Below, one piece after another: positions 25,650-35,936 of a stretch of DNA of 46,035 nt. Where the stretch lies: the NCBI GenBank assembly GCA_002890675.1, contig PEFW01000020.1, forward strand, positions 1-46,035, read 5' to 3'. The translations under genes and the position numbers were made by a program. The notes under the pieces were generated by a model. That model was not told where the DNA came from. It did no database searches and was given only the letters and a program-made list of their open reading frames with translations. Position 1 is the stretch's first letter. Every line of letters starts with the position of its first letter. The stretch is from Candidatus Methylaffinis lahnbergensis. Its GTDB lineage: Bacteria > Pseudomonadota > Alphaproteobacteria > Rhizobiales > Beijerinckiaceae.

Positions 25650-26565
25650 GGCCGGAACATTCGGCCAAGGCGAGCGTCTCCGCCTCCTCGGGAGTCATCC
25701 AGCGGAAAGACTCGAGTTGATGCCGCGCGAACGTCAATTGCCGCTTGGCGTAGCGGGCCGTGTCGCGCTTGGCCAGCCGCGCCCCTTCCGCCAGCGATAT
25801 TTCGCCATTAAGATGCGCGATGAGATGGGGCACGCCATGCGCGCGCATAACCGGCAACGCGAGATCAAGGCGCCGCTCGCGGAGCCCTGCCGCCTCTTGC
25901 AACGCGCCGGCTTCAAGCATGGCATCGAAACGCGCATCGATCCGCGCCTTCAGCGCCTTTCTTTCCGTCGCGAGGAAGACCGCGAAGATATCTTTCGCAG
26001 CGAGAAGCGGGGCCGCGCGGGCGGCATGGAAAGCGATGAGACTCTGTCCGGTCGCCTCGAAAACTTCGAGGGCGCGCAAGATGCGTTGCGGATCGCTCGG
26101 CCGCAATCGCGCCGCGGTTGCCGGATCGTGGCGCATGAGGCTGGCATGGAGGTCAGCGACCGGCGCATTCGCCGCGCGCGCGCGGACTTTCGCGCGCACT
26201 TCCTCGGGCACCGGCGGAATCGCGGAAAGTCCTTCCGTCAAAGCCTTGAAATAAAGCCCGGTGCCACCCACGAAAATCGGCAGCAAGCGTGCCTGCTTTG
26301 CCTCCTCCCGCGCAATCGAAGCATCTGCAAGCCAAAGCCCTGTGGAATAATTGACCGCGCCATCGACGTGGCCAAACAACCGATGTGGCGCCTTGGCCTC
26401 GTCTTCGCGATCGGGACGCGCCGTCAGCACCCGCAGATCGCGGTAGACCTGCATCGAATCGGCGTTGATCACCACGCCGCCGAGGGCACGGGCGAGACGA
26501 AGCGCCAAGGCCGACTTGCCGCTCGCTGTCGGCCCCGCGATGAGGATCGCTGAAACTTGTGTCAA
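25630..26565 (-). CDS. miaA: tRNA dimethylallyltransferase
   Basis: The 311-residue enzyme transfers dimethylallyl from DMAPP to N6 of A37 in tRNAs that read UNN codons. The P-loop is GPTASGKS (residues 11-18). The substrate motifs [20 protein letters not shown], the strand [12 protein letters not shown], and [19 protein letters not shown] are present, as is [17 protein letters not shown] near the end. Length is normal. It overlaps the convergent DUF155 gene at the 3' end and lies 54 bases downstream of ispH on the same strand. ispH supplies its isoprenoid substrate pathway. Confidence 0.95.
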   Translation of the reverse strand: MTQVSAILIAGPTASGKSALALRLARALGGVVINADSMQVYRDLRVLTARPDREDEAKAPHRLFGHVDGAVNYSTGLWLADASIAREEAKQARLLPIFVGGTGLYFKALTEGLSAIPPVPEEVRAKVRARAANAPVADLHASLMRHDPATAARLRPSDPQRILRALEVFEATGQSLIAFHAARAAPLLAAKDIFAVFLATERKALKARIDARFDAMLEAGALQEAAGLRERRLDLALPVMRAHGVPHLIAHLNGEISLAEGARLAKRDTARYAKRQLTFARHQLESFRWMTPEEAETLALAECSGLNAARK

Positions 26566-26619
26566 AAGGGCCGTGACGTTGGATCAAGGCGTCTTCGTTA
26601 TGGCAGCGAAAGCACCGTA

Positions 26620-27588
26620 CTAACTCTCGTTTGCCACCACCTGGCGCAATTCGCGCGGGAGCGGAAAAAATACGCTTTCGTCCGCCGTCGATACCGTCTC
26701 GACGTGCATTTCAAAGCGCATTGCGAAAGCATCCATGATTTCCTCGACGAGAATTTCGGGCGCCGAGGCGCCAGCCGTGATTCCGAGCGAGGAAATATTG
26801 CTGAACAAATCCCATTCGACGTCCTCCGCGCGCAAGACGAGACGGGCGAGCTTGCATCCCGCGCGTTCGGCCACTTCCTTCAACCTTTGCGAATTCGACG
26901 AATTGGAAGAGCCGACGACGAGCAAAGCATCGACGGCCGGGGCCACGCGCTTCACCGCCTCCTGCCGGTTGGTCGTCGCGTAGCAAATATCCTCGCGATG
27001 CGGTCCAACGATATTGGGAAACCGCCGCGTCAGGGCCGCGACCATCGCGCGCGTGTCATCGACCGAGAGCGTCGTCTGGGTCACATAGGCTAGATTATTC
27101 TCGTCCCTTGGCCGGAAATTTTCGACTTCCTCCGGAGTCTGAACCAAAACGATCGAATCGCTTGGCAATTGCCCCAAGGTGCCGACGACCTCCGGATGTC
27201 CGGCATGGCCGACGAGAAGGACTTGGCGGCCTTGGCGATGATGCAGTTCGGCCTCGCGATGGACTTTGGTGACCAGCGGGCAGGTGGCGTCGATCGCGAA
27301 GATTTTGCGCGTTTCGGCATTTTCCAGAATCGACTTCGGCACGCCATGAGCGGAAAAGATCACCGGCTGTTCCGTATCCGGCACCTCGTCGAGCTCCTCG
27401 ACAAAAATCGCGCCCTTGGCCTTCAGCCCTTCGACGACATATTTGTTATGCACGATCTCGTGACGGACATAGACCGGCGCGCCATGGATCCGGAGCGCCT
27501 CCTCCACCGCATCAATGGCGCGCACTACTCCGGCGCAGAAGCCGCGCGGCGCGCAGAGAAGGACATGTAGCTTCGGCTTGACGGTCAT
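26620..27588 (-). CDS. ispH: 4-hydroxy-3-methylbut-2-enyl diphosphate reductase
   Basis: The 322-residue iron-sulfur enzyme makes IPP and DMAPP in the last step of the MEP pathway. The three cluster cysteines are visible in [40 protein letters not shown] and [20 protein letters not shown], with the proton-relay motif [20 protein letters not shown]. The C-terminus [20 protein letters not shown] is typical of alphaproteobacterial IspH. It starts at ATG 27588 and is probably co-transcribed with miaA. Confidence 0.95.
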   Translation of the reverse strand: MTVKPKLHVLLCAPRGFCAGVVRAIDAVEEALRIHGAPVYVRHEIVHNKYVVEGLKAKGAIFVEELDEVPDTEQPVIFSAHGVPKSILENAETRKIFAIDATCPLVTKVHREAELHHRQGRQVLLVGHAGHPEVVGTLGQLPSDSIVLVQTPEEVENFRPRDENNLAYVTQTTLSVDDTRAMVAALTRRFPNIVGPHREDICYATTNRQEAVKRVAPAVDALLVVGSSNSSNSQRLKEVAERAGCKLARLVLRAEDVEWDLFSNISSLGITAGASAPEILVEEIMDAFAMRFEMHVETVSTADESVFFPLPRELRQVVANES

Positions 27589-27746
27589 GTTGGGGGTGGG
27601 CTCGGACTGCCGATCGTTTAGAGGTTGCGCGGTTCGCCTGTCAAGTACGCCGCGCGACGTGGCATTGGCATGCGTCCTCGCGGATCATTCGCCTCTGTCA
27701 CAAGATAGAATTGGCGAGAGAACATGCACGGTCTTCTTAAAAACAT

Positions 27747-28217
27747 TCATCGGCGTGCCATGAAAAAAGAGGTCAACATGCCGGCGCCTTCGCTTGCGCG
27801 GATGCCGCCGTAGATTTCCGGCGCGTGATGACAGGTTGTTTGCGCGAAAAAACGCGGGCCGTGCTCGACCCCGCCGCTTTTTGGGTCCGGCGCGGCAAAA
27901 TAGAGGCGCCGCAGCCGGGCGAAGGAAATCGCCGCCGCGCACATCGCGCAAGGCTCCAGCGTTACGTAAAGATCGCAGCCGGAAAGCCTTTCGGATCCCT
28001 CCTCGCGGCACGCTCGGCGAATCGCGAGAACCTCCGCGTGCGCGGTTGGATCCTTGTCCCCCAAGGTCTGATTGCCCGCGCGCGAAATTATTGCGCCAGC
28101 GCGGACGATCACGGCGCCGACCGGCACCTCGTCGCGTTCCAATGCGGCGCGCGCTTCAAAAAAAGCGCAAGACATGGGATCGCTTTCGTTGGGCCGCATC
28201 GCAGCATGATTCTTCAT
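27747..28217 (-). CDS. tadA: tRNA adenosine(34) deaminase
   Basis: The 156-residue zinc enzyme converts A34 to inosine in tRNA-Arg(ACG). Zinc site: TAHAEVLAIRRAC (His60, with Glu62 as proton shuttle) and TLEPCAMCAAAISFARLRRL (Cys90, Cys93). I start at ATG 28217; the open frame extends 63 bases further upstream without added homology. The C-terminal HHAPEIYGGIRASEGAGMLT is family-typical. In related genomes the pseudouridine synthase and rsmD genes lie just beyond; here a histidine kinase gene intervenes. Confidence 0.92.
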   Translation of the reverse strand: MKNHAAMRPNESDPMSCAFFEARAALERDEVPVGAVIVRAGAIISRAGNQTLGDKDPTAHAEVLAIRRACREEGSERLSGCDLYVTLEPCAMCAAAISFARLRRLYFAAPDPKSGGVEHGPRFFAQTTCHHAPEIYGGIRASEGAGMLTSFFMARR

Positions 28218-28292
28218 GTCAGCGCCCCCGCATCGAAGTACGATAGGCCGCGCGGCACACTGCGGCAAGTGCGTTAACACGAGCCCCTACGA

Positions 28293-29279
28293 TCACACGC
28301 ATGCGGGTGTTTGTATCGGGGCATCGATCGTGCAAATCAGTCCGCCAGGCTCGAATAGGATGTTTGTGCTGCCCGCCAATTCGCCCCCCAAGCTTTCGAT
28401 GAGACGTGAGCCGAAGCCGCGGTGCCTAGGTACGGTAACGGGCGGGCCTCCATGCTCGCTCCAGCGAAAGCGCAGTCGTCCTTGCTCTGGCGCGCCCCAT
28501 TCGATATTGACCTTGCCCCCTTCGGATTTTAAAGCACCGTGTTTGAGCGCATTCGTGCAAAGCTCATGGAGCGCCATCGACCACGTTGCAGTGCGGTCGG
28601 CCGGAATGAGCACGGCAGGTCCTTCAATCGCGAGCCGGTCATCAGGCCAAATTGCACAAAGAGGAGCGAGCGATTGGCGGACGATCTCACGCAGGTCCGT
28701 TGCCTCCCAATTTCTCCGGGTGAGCAAATCGTTTGCGCGCGACAGCGCCACAAGGCGCTCATGGAACGTCTGGAAATCTTCCCTTGGCAATTTCCTGAAC
28801 GACTGGCTTGCAATGGCCTGGACGGTCGCAAGGGTATTCTTCACCCGATGATTGAGCTCGTTGAGAAGGAGCTGAAGGTGCTCTTCAACACGCTTTTGCT
28901 CGGAGATGTCCGTGAGCGTGCCAAACCATCGAAGCACTTTGCCTTGATCGTCTTTTAGCGGTTGAACACGCGACAGGAACGGATGGAAGCTTCCATCGGC
29001 CGCCTTGAGCGGAAACACCATTTCGAATGGCTCGCGATTCTCGATGGCTCGAGTCCAGCCTTCCATCAGCGCCGGCAATGCATCGGGGTCAATCACGACT
29101 TGCCAGCCCCAGCCTGCTATCTGGTCGGCTGTTGTCCCGGAGTAATCGTAACACCTCTTATTATACCAGTAGATCCATCCGTCAGGGTTCGCTAGCCACA
29201 TCAACTGCGGCACGAAATCGGCCAGCAACTGGAACTGTTTTTCGCCCTCCAATAGCCTATCGGGGATGTTTGGATTCAT
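28293..29279 (-). CDS. PAS-domain HWE/HisKA_2 sensor histidine kinase
   Basis: The 328-residue cytoplasmic protein has one PAS domain (about residues 15-128; FVPQLMWLANPDGWIYWYNK, GKVLRWFGTLTDISEQKRVE). A kinase of the HWE/HisKA_2 type follows: the H-box ELNHRVKNTLATVQAIASQS with His144 as phospho-acceptor, the N-box LHELCTNALKHGALKSEGGK and a short G-box GFGSRLIESLGGELAG. No membrane segment is present. ATG 29279 is chosen because the upstream open frame has no homology. No response regulator gene is adjacent, so it is an orphan. Such kinases commonly feed light, stress or PhyR-type general stress signalling. Confidence 0.9.
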   Translation of the reverse strand: MNPNIPDRLLEGEKQFQLLADFVPQLMWLANPDGWIYWYNKRCYDYSGTTADQIAGWGWQVVIDPDALPALMEGWTRAIENREPFEMVFPLKAADGSFHPFLSRVQPLKDDQGKVLRWFGTLTDISEQKRVEEHLQLLLNELNHRVKNTLATVQAIASQSFRKLPREDFQTFHERLVALSRANDLLTRRNWEATDLREIVRQSLAPLCAIWPDDRLAIEGPAVLIPADRTATWSMALHELCTNALKHGALKSEGGKVNIEWGAPEQGRLRFRWSEHGGPPVTVPRHRGFGSRLIESLGGELAGSTNILFEPGGLICTIDAPIQTPACV

Positions 29280-29671
29280 GATGCGCCACTCGTGGCAAGG
29301 TGACAAAGCACCGCGGATCGGACAGGAAGCGGACGGAGCGCGAGGCGAACGAAGCCGGCGGCGGTTTCGCGTTTGACGATCGGACCAAGGCCCACCCCCT
29401 CTGTCGGCGGGTCCGCTGGAGGCAGCATGCTGAACACCTAAAACGATAAATGACGCACAGTTGCATTTCAAGACAGCAATTGCTTGCCGAAACATGTGGT
29501 TCGTGGATCGCGACGTAAAAAAGTGCAGACTGTTTGGATTGGATCATGCGAGAAAACAAATGGATAGAGACCATGTGCAAACCCCGCCGAAGCGATCATG
29601 GTCAAAAAGCGGGGTCGCGAGGATCGAACGTGTTGTTCCCTTTTTAGCCAATAGTCTGTTATCAGGGTTCT
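29280..29671. other. Intergenic region between divergent genes
   Basis: About 390 bases between the divergent kinase and pseudouridine synthase genes. It must hold both promoters. I see no clear operator or repeat, and the open frames here are not convincing. Confidence 0.45.
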
Positions 29672-31435
29672 ATGCGCGAACATCCAGGGAAAGAGCACCC
29701 TCGCCGCCATGACGCCGGGCGGTTTCCGGCTGGCGCACGGGCGCGACCCGATCACCCCAAAAAGCCGCGAGGCCACACGGCCGCCAAGAAAGATTTAGCG
29801 GATGCGGTCACCGCTCGGCCCCCGCGCTTAAGCCACAAGGCCGCGCCGTGCAACGGCCACGAAACCGGAGAACGCATCGCCAAGGTCATGGCGCGGGCTG
29901 GGCTCTGCTCGCGGCGCGAGGCGGAAGCTTGGATCGGCGAAGGCCGCGTCGCCCTGAACGGTGTGGCGCTGACCAACCCGGCGGTCAATGTGGCGCGGGG
30001 AGATAAGGTGACCATCGACGGCGCGCCGCTCGCCCATCGCGCCCGCACGCGGCTCTTTTTGTTTCATAAGCCGCGCGGCCTCGTTTCGACCGCGCGCGAT
30101 CCGCAGGGCCGGCCGACGATTTTCGATTATTTGCGGCAACATTGGCCAGACGGCCCGCGCGTGGTCAGCATCGGCCGGCTCGACATCACTAGCGAAGGGC
30201 TGTTGCTGCTCACCAATGATGGGGGGCTCGCGCGGGTCCTCGAATTGCCTGCCACCGGCTGGGTCAAGCGTTACCGCGTTCGGGCAAAAGGCGAAACGGA
30301 TCAAGCCATTCTCGATCGGTTCCGCGAGGGTCTGACACTCGAGGGCGTGAAGTATGCCGGTATCGAGGCGACCCTCGATCGCGTGCAGGGCGCCAACAGC
30401 TGGCTAACGATGGCGTTGCGCGAAGGCAAGAACCGCGAGATCAAGCGCGTAATCGAACATGTCGGGCTTCAAGTCAACCGCCTGATCAGGCTTTCCTTCG
30501 GACCGTTCCAACTCGGCGAACTCGCCGAGGGCGCGGTCGAAGAGGTGCGCACGCGCGTCCTGCGCGATCAGCTGGGACCGGCGCTCGCCAAGGCCGCGGG
30601 CGCGGATTTTTCGAGCCCGCTTCATGCTGAAAACGAAGCGGCGGAAGTTGTCGATGTCGCGAACGCGGGGCAGCAAAAGAGCAGCGCCGGTCCTAGCCGC
30701 GATCACGGGAATGCACCGCATGGGACACGAAGTTCACGCGCGGCGACACCGCGGGGGGACGATCGCCAACCCGAACCAAGAGCCGGGTTGAAGGTTAAAC
30801 CGACACCTCCCGCGCGCAAACATGTTTCCGCGCTGCGCGCCGAATATGGCGAGCCGCCAAAGGAGCGCAAGCGGATCGAGCGTCACGAGACGGCCGATCG
30901 CGGCGGACGCACGGTTTATGTCGAACGGCTCGTGTCCGCCAAACGCCAAGACAAGCGTAAGCCGCCGGACAGGCGCAATGGACGCCGCTTCGACGCCGGG
31001 CGCGGGGATCGAAATGACTCAAGCGAACGCCCCGCGTGGCGTGCCGGCGGTCCAGAGCCAAGCTCCAAGCCAACACAAGAACGCATGACGGAGGGCGCGT
31101 TTCAAAAAACCAGGCAGGAACGCTGGCAAAAGCCTCCCAGGGGACAAAAAACCTCGGCTCCCCGTACTCCCAATGTCGATACCGATCGGGCGCAACGTCT
31201 GGCGCAGCCTTACCGGAAATTCGCTGAGGAAGACGGCCGGCGCACGGTTGGAAACCCGGATCGCGCGCTACGGGGCCGCGACCAAGCGCACAAGCGTTCC
31301 AATGGTCCGCGCACGCCAAGACCCTACGCAAAGCCAGGGGGTGGCAGACCGGCGGGCCGCGCAAAACCACCGAGCGACGGCGCGCCCAGAGGACGCGGCG
31401 GACCCCCAAAAGGGCGCCCTCGCGGCAAATCGTGA
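29672..31435 (+). CDS. rluB: RluB-type rRNA pseudouridine synthase with long basic tail
   Basis: The 587-residue protein has a basic leader (about 1-65) and an S4 RNA-binding domain (ERIAKVMARAGLCSRREAEA, about 67-113). The RsuA/RluB catalytic domain follows, with active Asp171 in GRLDITSEGLLLLTNDGG, then NREIKRVIEHVGLQVNRLIR. From about residue 310 a tail of roughly 275 residues is disordered and rich in Arg, Gly, Pro and Lys, ending GRGGPPKGRPRGKS. Core enzymes are near 240-300 residues, so the tail doubles the length. It probably modifies 23S rRNA, with the tail adding nonspecific RNA contacts. rsmD begins six bases after its stop, giving an operon. Confidence 0.88.
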   Translation: MREHPGKEHPRRHDAGRFPAGARARPDHPKKPRGHTAAKKDLADAVTARPPRLSHKAAPCNGHETGERIAKVMARAGLCSRREAEAWIGEGRVALNGVALTNPAVNVARGDKVTIDGAPLAHRARTRLFLFHKPRGLVSTARDPQGRPTIFDYLRQHWPDGPRVVSIGRLDITSEGLLLLTNDGGLARVLELPATGWVKRYRVRAKGETDQAILDRFREGLTLEGVKYAGIEATLDRVQGANSWLTMALREGKNREIKRVIEHVGLQVNRLIRLSFGPFQLGELAEGAVEEVRTRVLRDQLGPALAKAAGADFSSPLHAENEAAEVVDVANAGQQKSSAGPSRDHGNAPHGTRSSRAATPRGDDRQPEPRAGLKVKPTPPARKHVSALRAEYGEPPKERKRIERHETADRGGRTVYVERLVSAKRQDKRKPPDRRNGRRFDAGRGDRNDSSERPAWRAGGPEPSSKPTQERMTEGAFQKTRQERWQKPPRGQKTSAPRTPNVDTDRAQRLAQPYRKFAEEDGRRTVGNPDRALRGRDQAHKRSNGPRTPRPYAKPGGGRPAGRAKPPSDGAPRGRGGPPKGRPRGKS

Positions 31436-31441
31436 TGCACC

Positions 31442-31996
31442 ATGCGTATTGTCGGCGGCAGGTTGAAAGGCCGGGCGTTGAAAAGCCCAGGTTCCGACGC
31501 GATCCGGCCGACCTCGGACCGCCTGCGCGAGACGGTTTTCAATATTCTCGCGCATTCCTACGGCGACCCGGTCGCGAGCGCCCGGGTCATCGACCTATTC
31601 GCTGGTACCGGCGCCATGGCGATCGAGGCGCTGTCGCGCGGCGCGGCGGTTGCGTTACTGGTGGATCAGGGAGCGCAAGCCTGCGCGATCATCCGCGCCA
31701 ACTTCGCGGCGCTCGGCCTTTCGGGCGCGGCTCGCATTCTCCGGCGCGACGCACGCAAGCTAGGAGCGGCGCCGCAGCAGGAGAAGTTTAACCTTGCCTT
31801 CGTCGATCCGCCCTATGGAAAGGGTCTCGTCCCGCCAACGCTCAAAGTTTTGCGCAATGGAGGCTGGTTCGACAAGGGCGCGCTCGTTGTCATCGAAGAG
31901 CGCGCGGGAGCGGACATGGATTTGCCGGAAGGTTTTGTTTCCTGCGAAACGCGCCGTTTCGGAGCCACGCAGATCGTGTTCGCGTGTTTCAATTAA
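31442..31996 (+). CDS. rsmD: 16S rRNA (guanine(966)-N2)-methyltransferase
   Basis: The 184-residue AdoMet enzyme modifies G966 of 16S rRNA. Markers are MRIVGGRLKGRALKSPGSDA, IRPTSDRLRETVFNILAH, the AdoMet loop VIDLFAGTGAMAIEALSRGA, and the catalytic FVDPPYGKG near residue 122. Length is normal. It follows the pseudouridine synthase by six bases, so both rRNA modification genes are co-transcribed. A hairpin begins three bases after the stop codon. Confidence 0.94.
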   Translation: MRIVGGRLKGRALKSPGSDAIRPTSDRLRETVFNILAHSYGDPVASARVIDLFAGTGAMAIEALSRGAAVALLVDQGAQACAIIRANFAALGLSGAARILRRDARKLGAAPQQEKFNLAFVDPPYGKGLVPPTLKVLRNGGWFDKGALVVIEERAGADMDLPEGFVSCETRRFGATQIVFACFN

Positions 31997-31998
31997 GT

Positions 31999-32023
31999 CC
32001 ACGGGCGCGCGCGCTGCCCGTGG
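31999..32023 (+). terminator. Hairpin after rsmD
   Basis: CCACGGGC (31999-32006) pairs with GCCCGTGG (32016-32023) across a 9-base loop, followed by CTTCTTT. The weak T tract makes it a plausible but imperfect intrinsic terminator for the rluB-rsmD operon. Confidence 0.5.
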
Positions 32024-32055
32024 CTTCTTTGCGACGAACGCCGGCATCGAAATGT

Positions 32056-32605
32056 TCAGGGCATCAAAACCTTGTTGATGACATGGATCACGCCGTTCGA
32101 TTGCAGAACGTCGGCGATCGTGATCCGCGCGGCGTCGCCCTTGGAGTCAAAAACATAGAAGGCCCTTCCTTTTTCCGTAATCCTCAGCGGCTCGCCCTGC
32201 ACCGTGTTGAGTGTTGCCTGTCCACCGCCCTCCTTGACGGCTTCCCTAAGATCGGCGGTGGTCAAGTGGCACGTGATATATCAGGACGGTTGTGAGCTGA
32301 CCCTTGTTCTCCGGCTTTAGCAATGTATCGACGGTGCCCGCGGGAAGCTGCGCGAAGGCCGCGTTGGTCGGCGCAAAAACGGTGAAAGGACCGGGGCCTT
32401 CCAAGGTGTCAACGAGGCCCGCCGCCTTGACCGCCGCGACGAGCGTCGTGTTATCCTTCGATTGGACGGCATTCTGAATGATGTTCTTGCTTGGGTACAT
32501 GGCCGCGCCGCCGACCATTTTGGTCATTTCGGCGGAAGCTACGCCAGCCGCGCCTGCGCCAGCCAGGAAGACCATGGCGGCGAGCATCTTGCGATGGAAT
32601 TTCAT
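32056..32605 (-). pseudogene. Secreted fasciclin (FAS1) domain protein, frameshifted
   Basis: The first part (from 32605) has a signal peptide ending GVASAEM and the FAS1 H1 region [20 protein letters not shown], reaching [10 protein letters not shown]. There the frame is lost, ending LDHRRS. The remainder of the domain ([20 protein letters not shown] through ITIADVLQSNGVIHVINKVL) continues in another frame to 32056. In intact relatives YHVVPG joins directly to the LTTADL helix, so a deletion of a few bases near 32270 broke the gene. FAS1 proteins act in surface adhesion. Whether the lesion is real or a sequence error cannot be told here. Confidence 0.8.
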
Positions 32606-32774
32606 GATGTGTTCCTTTTCAAAATCGCCGGCTTAATCGTCCGGCATGCTGATCTTTACGGGAGCCGGGGCCGAAAAGTTTCAAGCGCGCTTAAAAGCCT
32701 GCAAGCCGGTATCGCGGCTCCAGAACCGCCCGGCCAGAGGCCGTTTCCATGGGATCGAGGCTTGAAGGCTGACG

Positions 32775-32800
32775 AAAAAGGGCGGCCCTTAGGCCGCCCT
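32775..32800 (-). terminator. Intrinsic terminator of glnA
   Basis: On the minus strand GGGCGGCC (32799-32792) pairs with GGCCGCCC (32787-32780) across a 4-base loop, followed by TTTTT (32779-32775). It sits 23 bases after the glnA stop. A perfect 8-bp GC stem with T tract is a textbook terminator. Confidence 0.85.
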
Positions 32801-32822
32801 CGATCAGCTCCTTCGGATAAAA

Positions 32823-34235
32823 TCAACATGAATAATACATGTCGAACTCGACCGGGTGCGGGGCCATCTCGAAGCGCATAACCTCGCCCATTTTCAGTTC
32901 GATGTAGCTGTCGATGACGTCGTCGTCGAAGACGCCACCCGCCTTGAGGAAAGCGCGATCCTTGTCGAGATTGCCGAGGGCTTCGCGCAGCGAGCCGCAG
33001 ACGGTTGGGATTTTCTTTACTTCCTTTGACGGCAGATCGTAGAGATCCTTGTCCATCGCCTGACCCGGATCGGTCTTGTTCAGGATCCCGTCGAGGCCCG
33101 CCATCAGCATCGCGGCGAATCCGAGGTAAGGGTTGGCCGCCGGATCTGGGAAACGCACTTCGACGCGCTTCGCCTTGGGGTCGGGCGAGTACATGGGAAT
33201 ACGACAGGCTGCCGAGCGATTGCGCGCCGAATAGGCGAGGAGGACAGGCGCCTCGTATCCAGGCACCAACCGCTTGTAGGAATTCGTCGTCGGGTTGGTG
33301 AAGGCATTCACCGTCCGGGCATGCTTGATGATCCCGCCGATGTAGTAAAGGCATTCTTGGCTCAAATCGGAGTATTTGTTGCCGGCGAATACCGGCTTGC
33401 CGGCTTTCCAGATCGATTGATGGACATGCATTCCCGAACCATTGTCGCCGAACACCGGCTTCGGCATAAAGGTTGCCGTCTTGCCGTAGCTTTGCGCCAC
33501 CTGCTGGATGCAATATTTGTAGACCTGAAGGTGATCGGCCATCGTCGTCAGCGGCTCGAACTTCATGCCGAGTTCATGCTGCGCCGAACCCACCTCGTGG
33601 TGGTGCTTTTCGACCTTGGCGCCCATCTGCGCCATGGCGGCGAGCATTTCGCCACGCATGTCCTGCGCCGAATCTTGCGGCGGCACTGGGAAATAGCCGC
33701 CCTTGGTGCGCATCCGGTGACCGAGATTGCCTCCCTCGTAAGGGGTGTCCGAATTCGACGGAAATTCGGTCGAATCAACGATAAAGCCAGTGTTATAGGG
33801 ATCGGTGCTGAAACGGACGTCGTCGAAGACGAAGAACTCGGCCTCGGGACCGAAGTAGGCGGTATCGCCGATCCCTGTGGAAGCCACATAGGCTTCGGCC
33901 TTCTTGGCGATGCCGCGCGCATCGCGGTTGTAAGGCGCGCGGGTCGTGGGGTCGAGAATGTCGCAAATGATCGACATCGTGGGCGCCGCGAAAAAAGGAT
34001 CGATCGCCGCCGTTGCCGGATCCGGCATCAGGGTCATGTCGGATTCATGGATCGCCCTCCAGCCGGCGATCGAGGAACCGTCGAACCCCAAACCTTCGGC
34101 AAACGTATCCTCATCGAAGATCGTCACGTCGAAAGTGACATGCTGCCACTTGCCGCGCGGATCGGTAAAGCGGAGATCGACGTATTTTACCTCATGGTCC
34201 TTGAGGTTTTTAAGCACATCCTTGGCGGTCTTCAT
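32823..34235 (-). CDS. glnA: Glutamine synthetase type I
   Basis: The 470-residue enzyme assimilates ammonium into glutamine using ATP. Family motifs: [76 protein letters not shown], and [20 protein letters not shown]. The adenylylation region [20 protein letters not shown] contains the regulatory tyrosine, so activity is probably tuned by GlnE. Standard dodecamer length. It follows glnB by 95 bases on the same strand, the common glnB-glnA operon, and has its own terminator. Confidence 0.96.
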   Translation of the reverse strand: MKTAKDVLKNLKDHEVKYVDLRFTDPRGKWQHVTFDVTIFDEDTFAEGLGFDGSSIAGWRAIHESDMTLMPDPATAAIDPFFAAPTMSIICDILDPTTRAPYNRDARGIAKKAEAYVASTGIGDTAYFGPEAEFFVFDDVRFSTDPYNTGFIVDSTEFPSNSDTPYEGGNLGHRMRTKGGYFPVPPQDSAQDMRGEMLAAMAQMGAKVEKHHHEVGSAQHELGMKFEPLTTMADHLQVYKYCIQQVAQSYGKTATFMPKPVFGDNGSGMHVHQSIWKAGKPVFAGNKYSDLSQECLYYIGGIIKHARTVNAFTNPTTNSYKRLVPGYEAPVLLAYSARNRSAACRIPMYSPDPKAKRVEVRFPDPAANPYLGFAAMLMAGLDGILNKTDPGQAMDKDLYDLPSKEVKKIPTVCGSLREALGNLDKDRAFLKAGGVFDDDVIDSYIELKMGEVMRFEMAPHPVEFDMYYSC

Positions 34236-34330
34236 GTCTTACCCTCTCTTCTTGGCTCTGTTTTTAGAATTAAGCGTATTGGGCGGGGAGCGGGGAATCG
34301 GCTTGCACGATTTCGCGGTAATCCAGAGGA

Positions 34331-35098
<768 letters not shown>

Positions 35099-35134
35099 AA
35101 AAAGACCCACCGCGTGTCTGCCACGCGGTGGGTC
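35099..35134 (-). terminator. Intrinsic terminator
   Basis: GACCCACCGCGTG (35104-35116) and CACGCGGTGGGTC (35122-35134) form a perfect 13-bp stem with a 5-base loop. On the minus strand TTTTT (35103-35099) follows. It terminates the hypothetical gene ending at 35161. Confidence 0.88.
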
Positions 35135-35160
35135 CTATCGTGATCCTAGTCTGAGAACTA

Positions 35161-35544
35161 TTATTCCACTGTTTCGAGAACGACCCGCCGCTCGCGGTTG
35201 CTTTGGGGCTTTTCCGCCGTTGCAACCAGTGTCGCACCGACCCCGGAACCGAGAAGCTGGAGGGAGATTTCCTTACCGTTGCCGAATTTGATTCCATCGC
35301 GATAGGCGCCGTGTTCGAGCCGCGCGAAGATGACGCGTTCCTCGTCGCTAACGCCGAGGCGCGTTTGGAGATCGCTCGATATCCCTTCGAGCTTGATATG
35401 CGTATCATATTGAACGCAGACTGCCGTCGTGCAATCGCCAGGCGAGGCGAGGCCAATGCTTCCCGAAGGAAAGCGAGTGGTCACATATTTCTCGGACTCG
35501 CGGGCAGGCCGGGAGGCGTACATTTCAAGCGAATAGTCACACAT
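35161..35544 (-). CDS. Conserved hypothetical protein (MCDYSLEMY family)
   Basis: From ATG 35544 (an ATG three codons earlier is possible) the product is about 127 residues. It starts MCDYSLEMYASRPARESEKY and continues VTTRFPSGSIGLASPGDCTT, AVCVQYDTHIKLEGI and FARLEHGAYRDGIKFGNGKE. This sequence type is well conserved in Hyphomicrobiales, but I know no function. No signal or membrane segment. Three cysteines (Cys2, then DCTTAVCV) may bind metal, which is inference. It has a strong terminator and stands alone. Confidence 0.75.
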   Translation of the reverse strand: MCDYSLEMYASRPARESEKYVTTRFPSGSIGLASPGDCTTAVCVQYDTHIKLEGISSDLQTRLGVSDEERVIFARLEHGAYRDGIKFGNGKEISLQLLGSGVGATLVATAEKPQSNRERRVVLETVE

Positions 35545-35553
35545 GTGTGTCAC

Positions 35554-35936
35554 TCCTTATGTCTCGAGACGGTTGTATCCCCTTCCGTGCGTAGCCCCGC
35601 CCGCCGGTACGCTACTGAAGACCGGGCCGGCTTCGGAAATACGGGATGGGTAGCCCCCAAGAAGGGCGGGGGAAGCGTGGAAGCCTCTCAGGGCCAATCG
35701 GCTCGATCCGGGAGAAAAACGCAAGCGCGTGCCGCGTTGGACCAGGCCACATCCGGCGGCCGCCGGATGCTCCACATAGGCATTGAACGCTCGAAAACTG
35801 ATTAAAGTTTCAAGCCATTCGTGCATTTGCACATGCTAGCGCAACCTTATGCCGCGTCAAGTCTTTTTGCTGCGGCAAATAATTTTACTGTTGGCGACGC
35901 GTGGCTTTCATGGCTTTCTTTGCGAGCGGACGGAAG
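35554..35936. other. No gene seen
   Basis: About 380 bases upstream of the hypothetical gene and beyond the end of sseA. It presumably contains the promoter for the leftward gene. No motif or repeat stands out. Confidence 0.45.
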
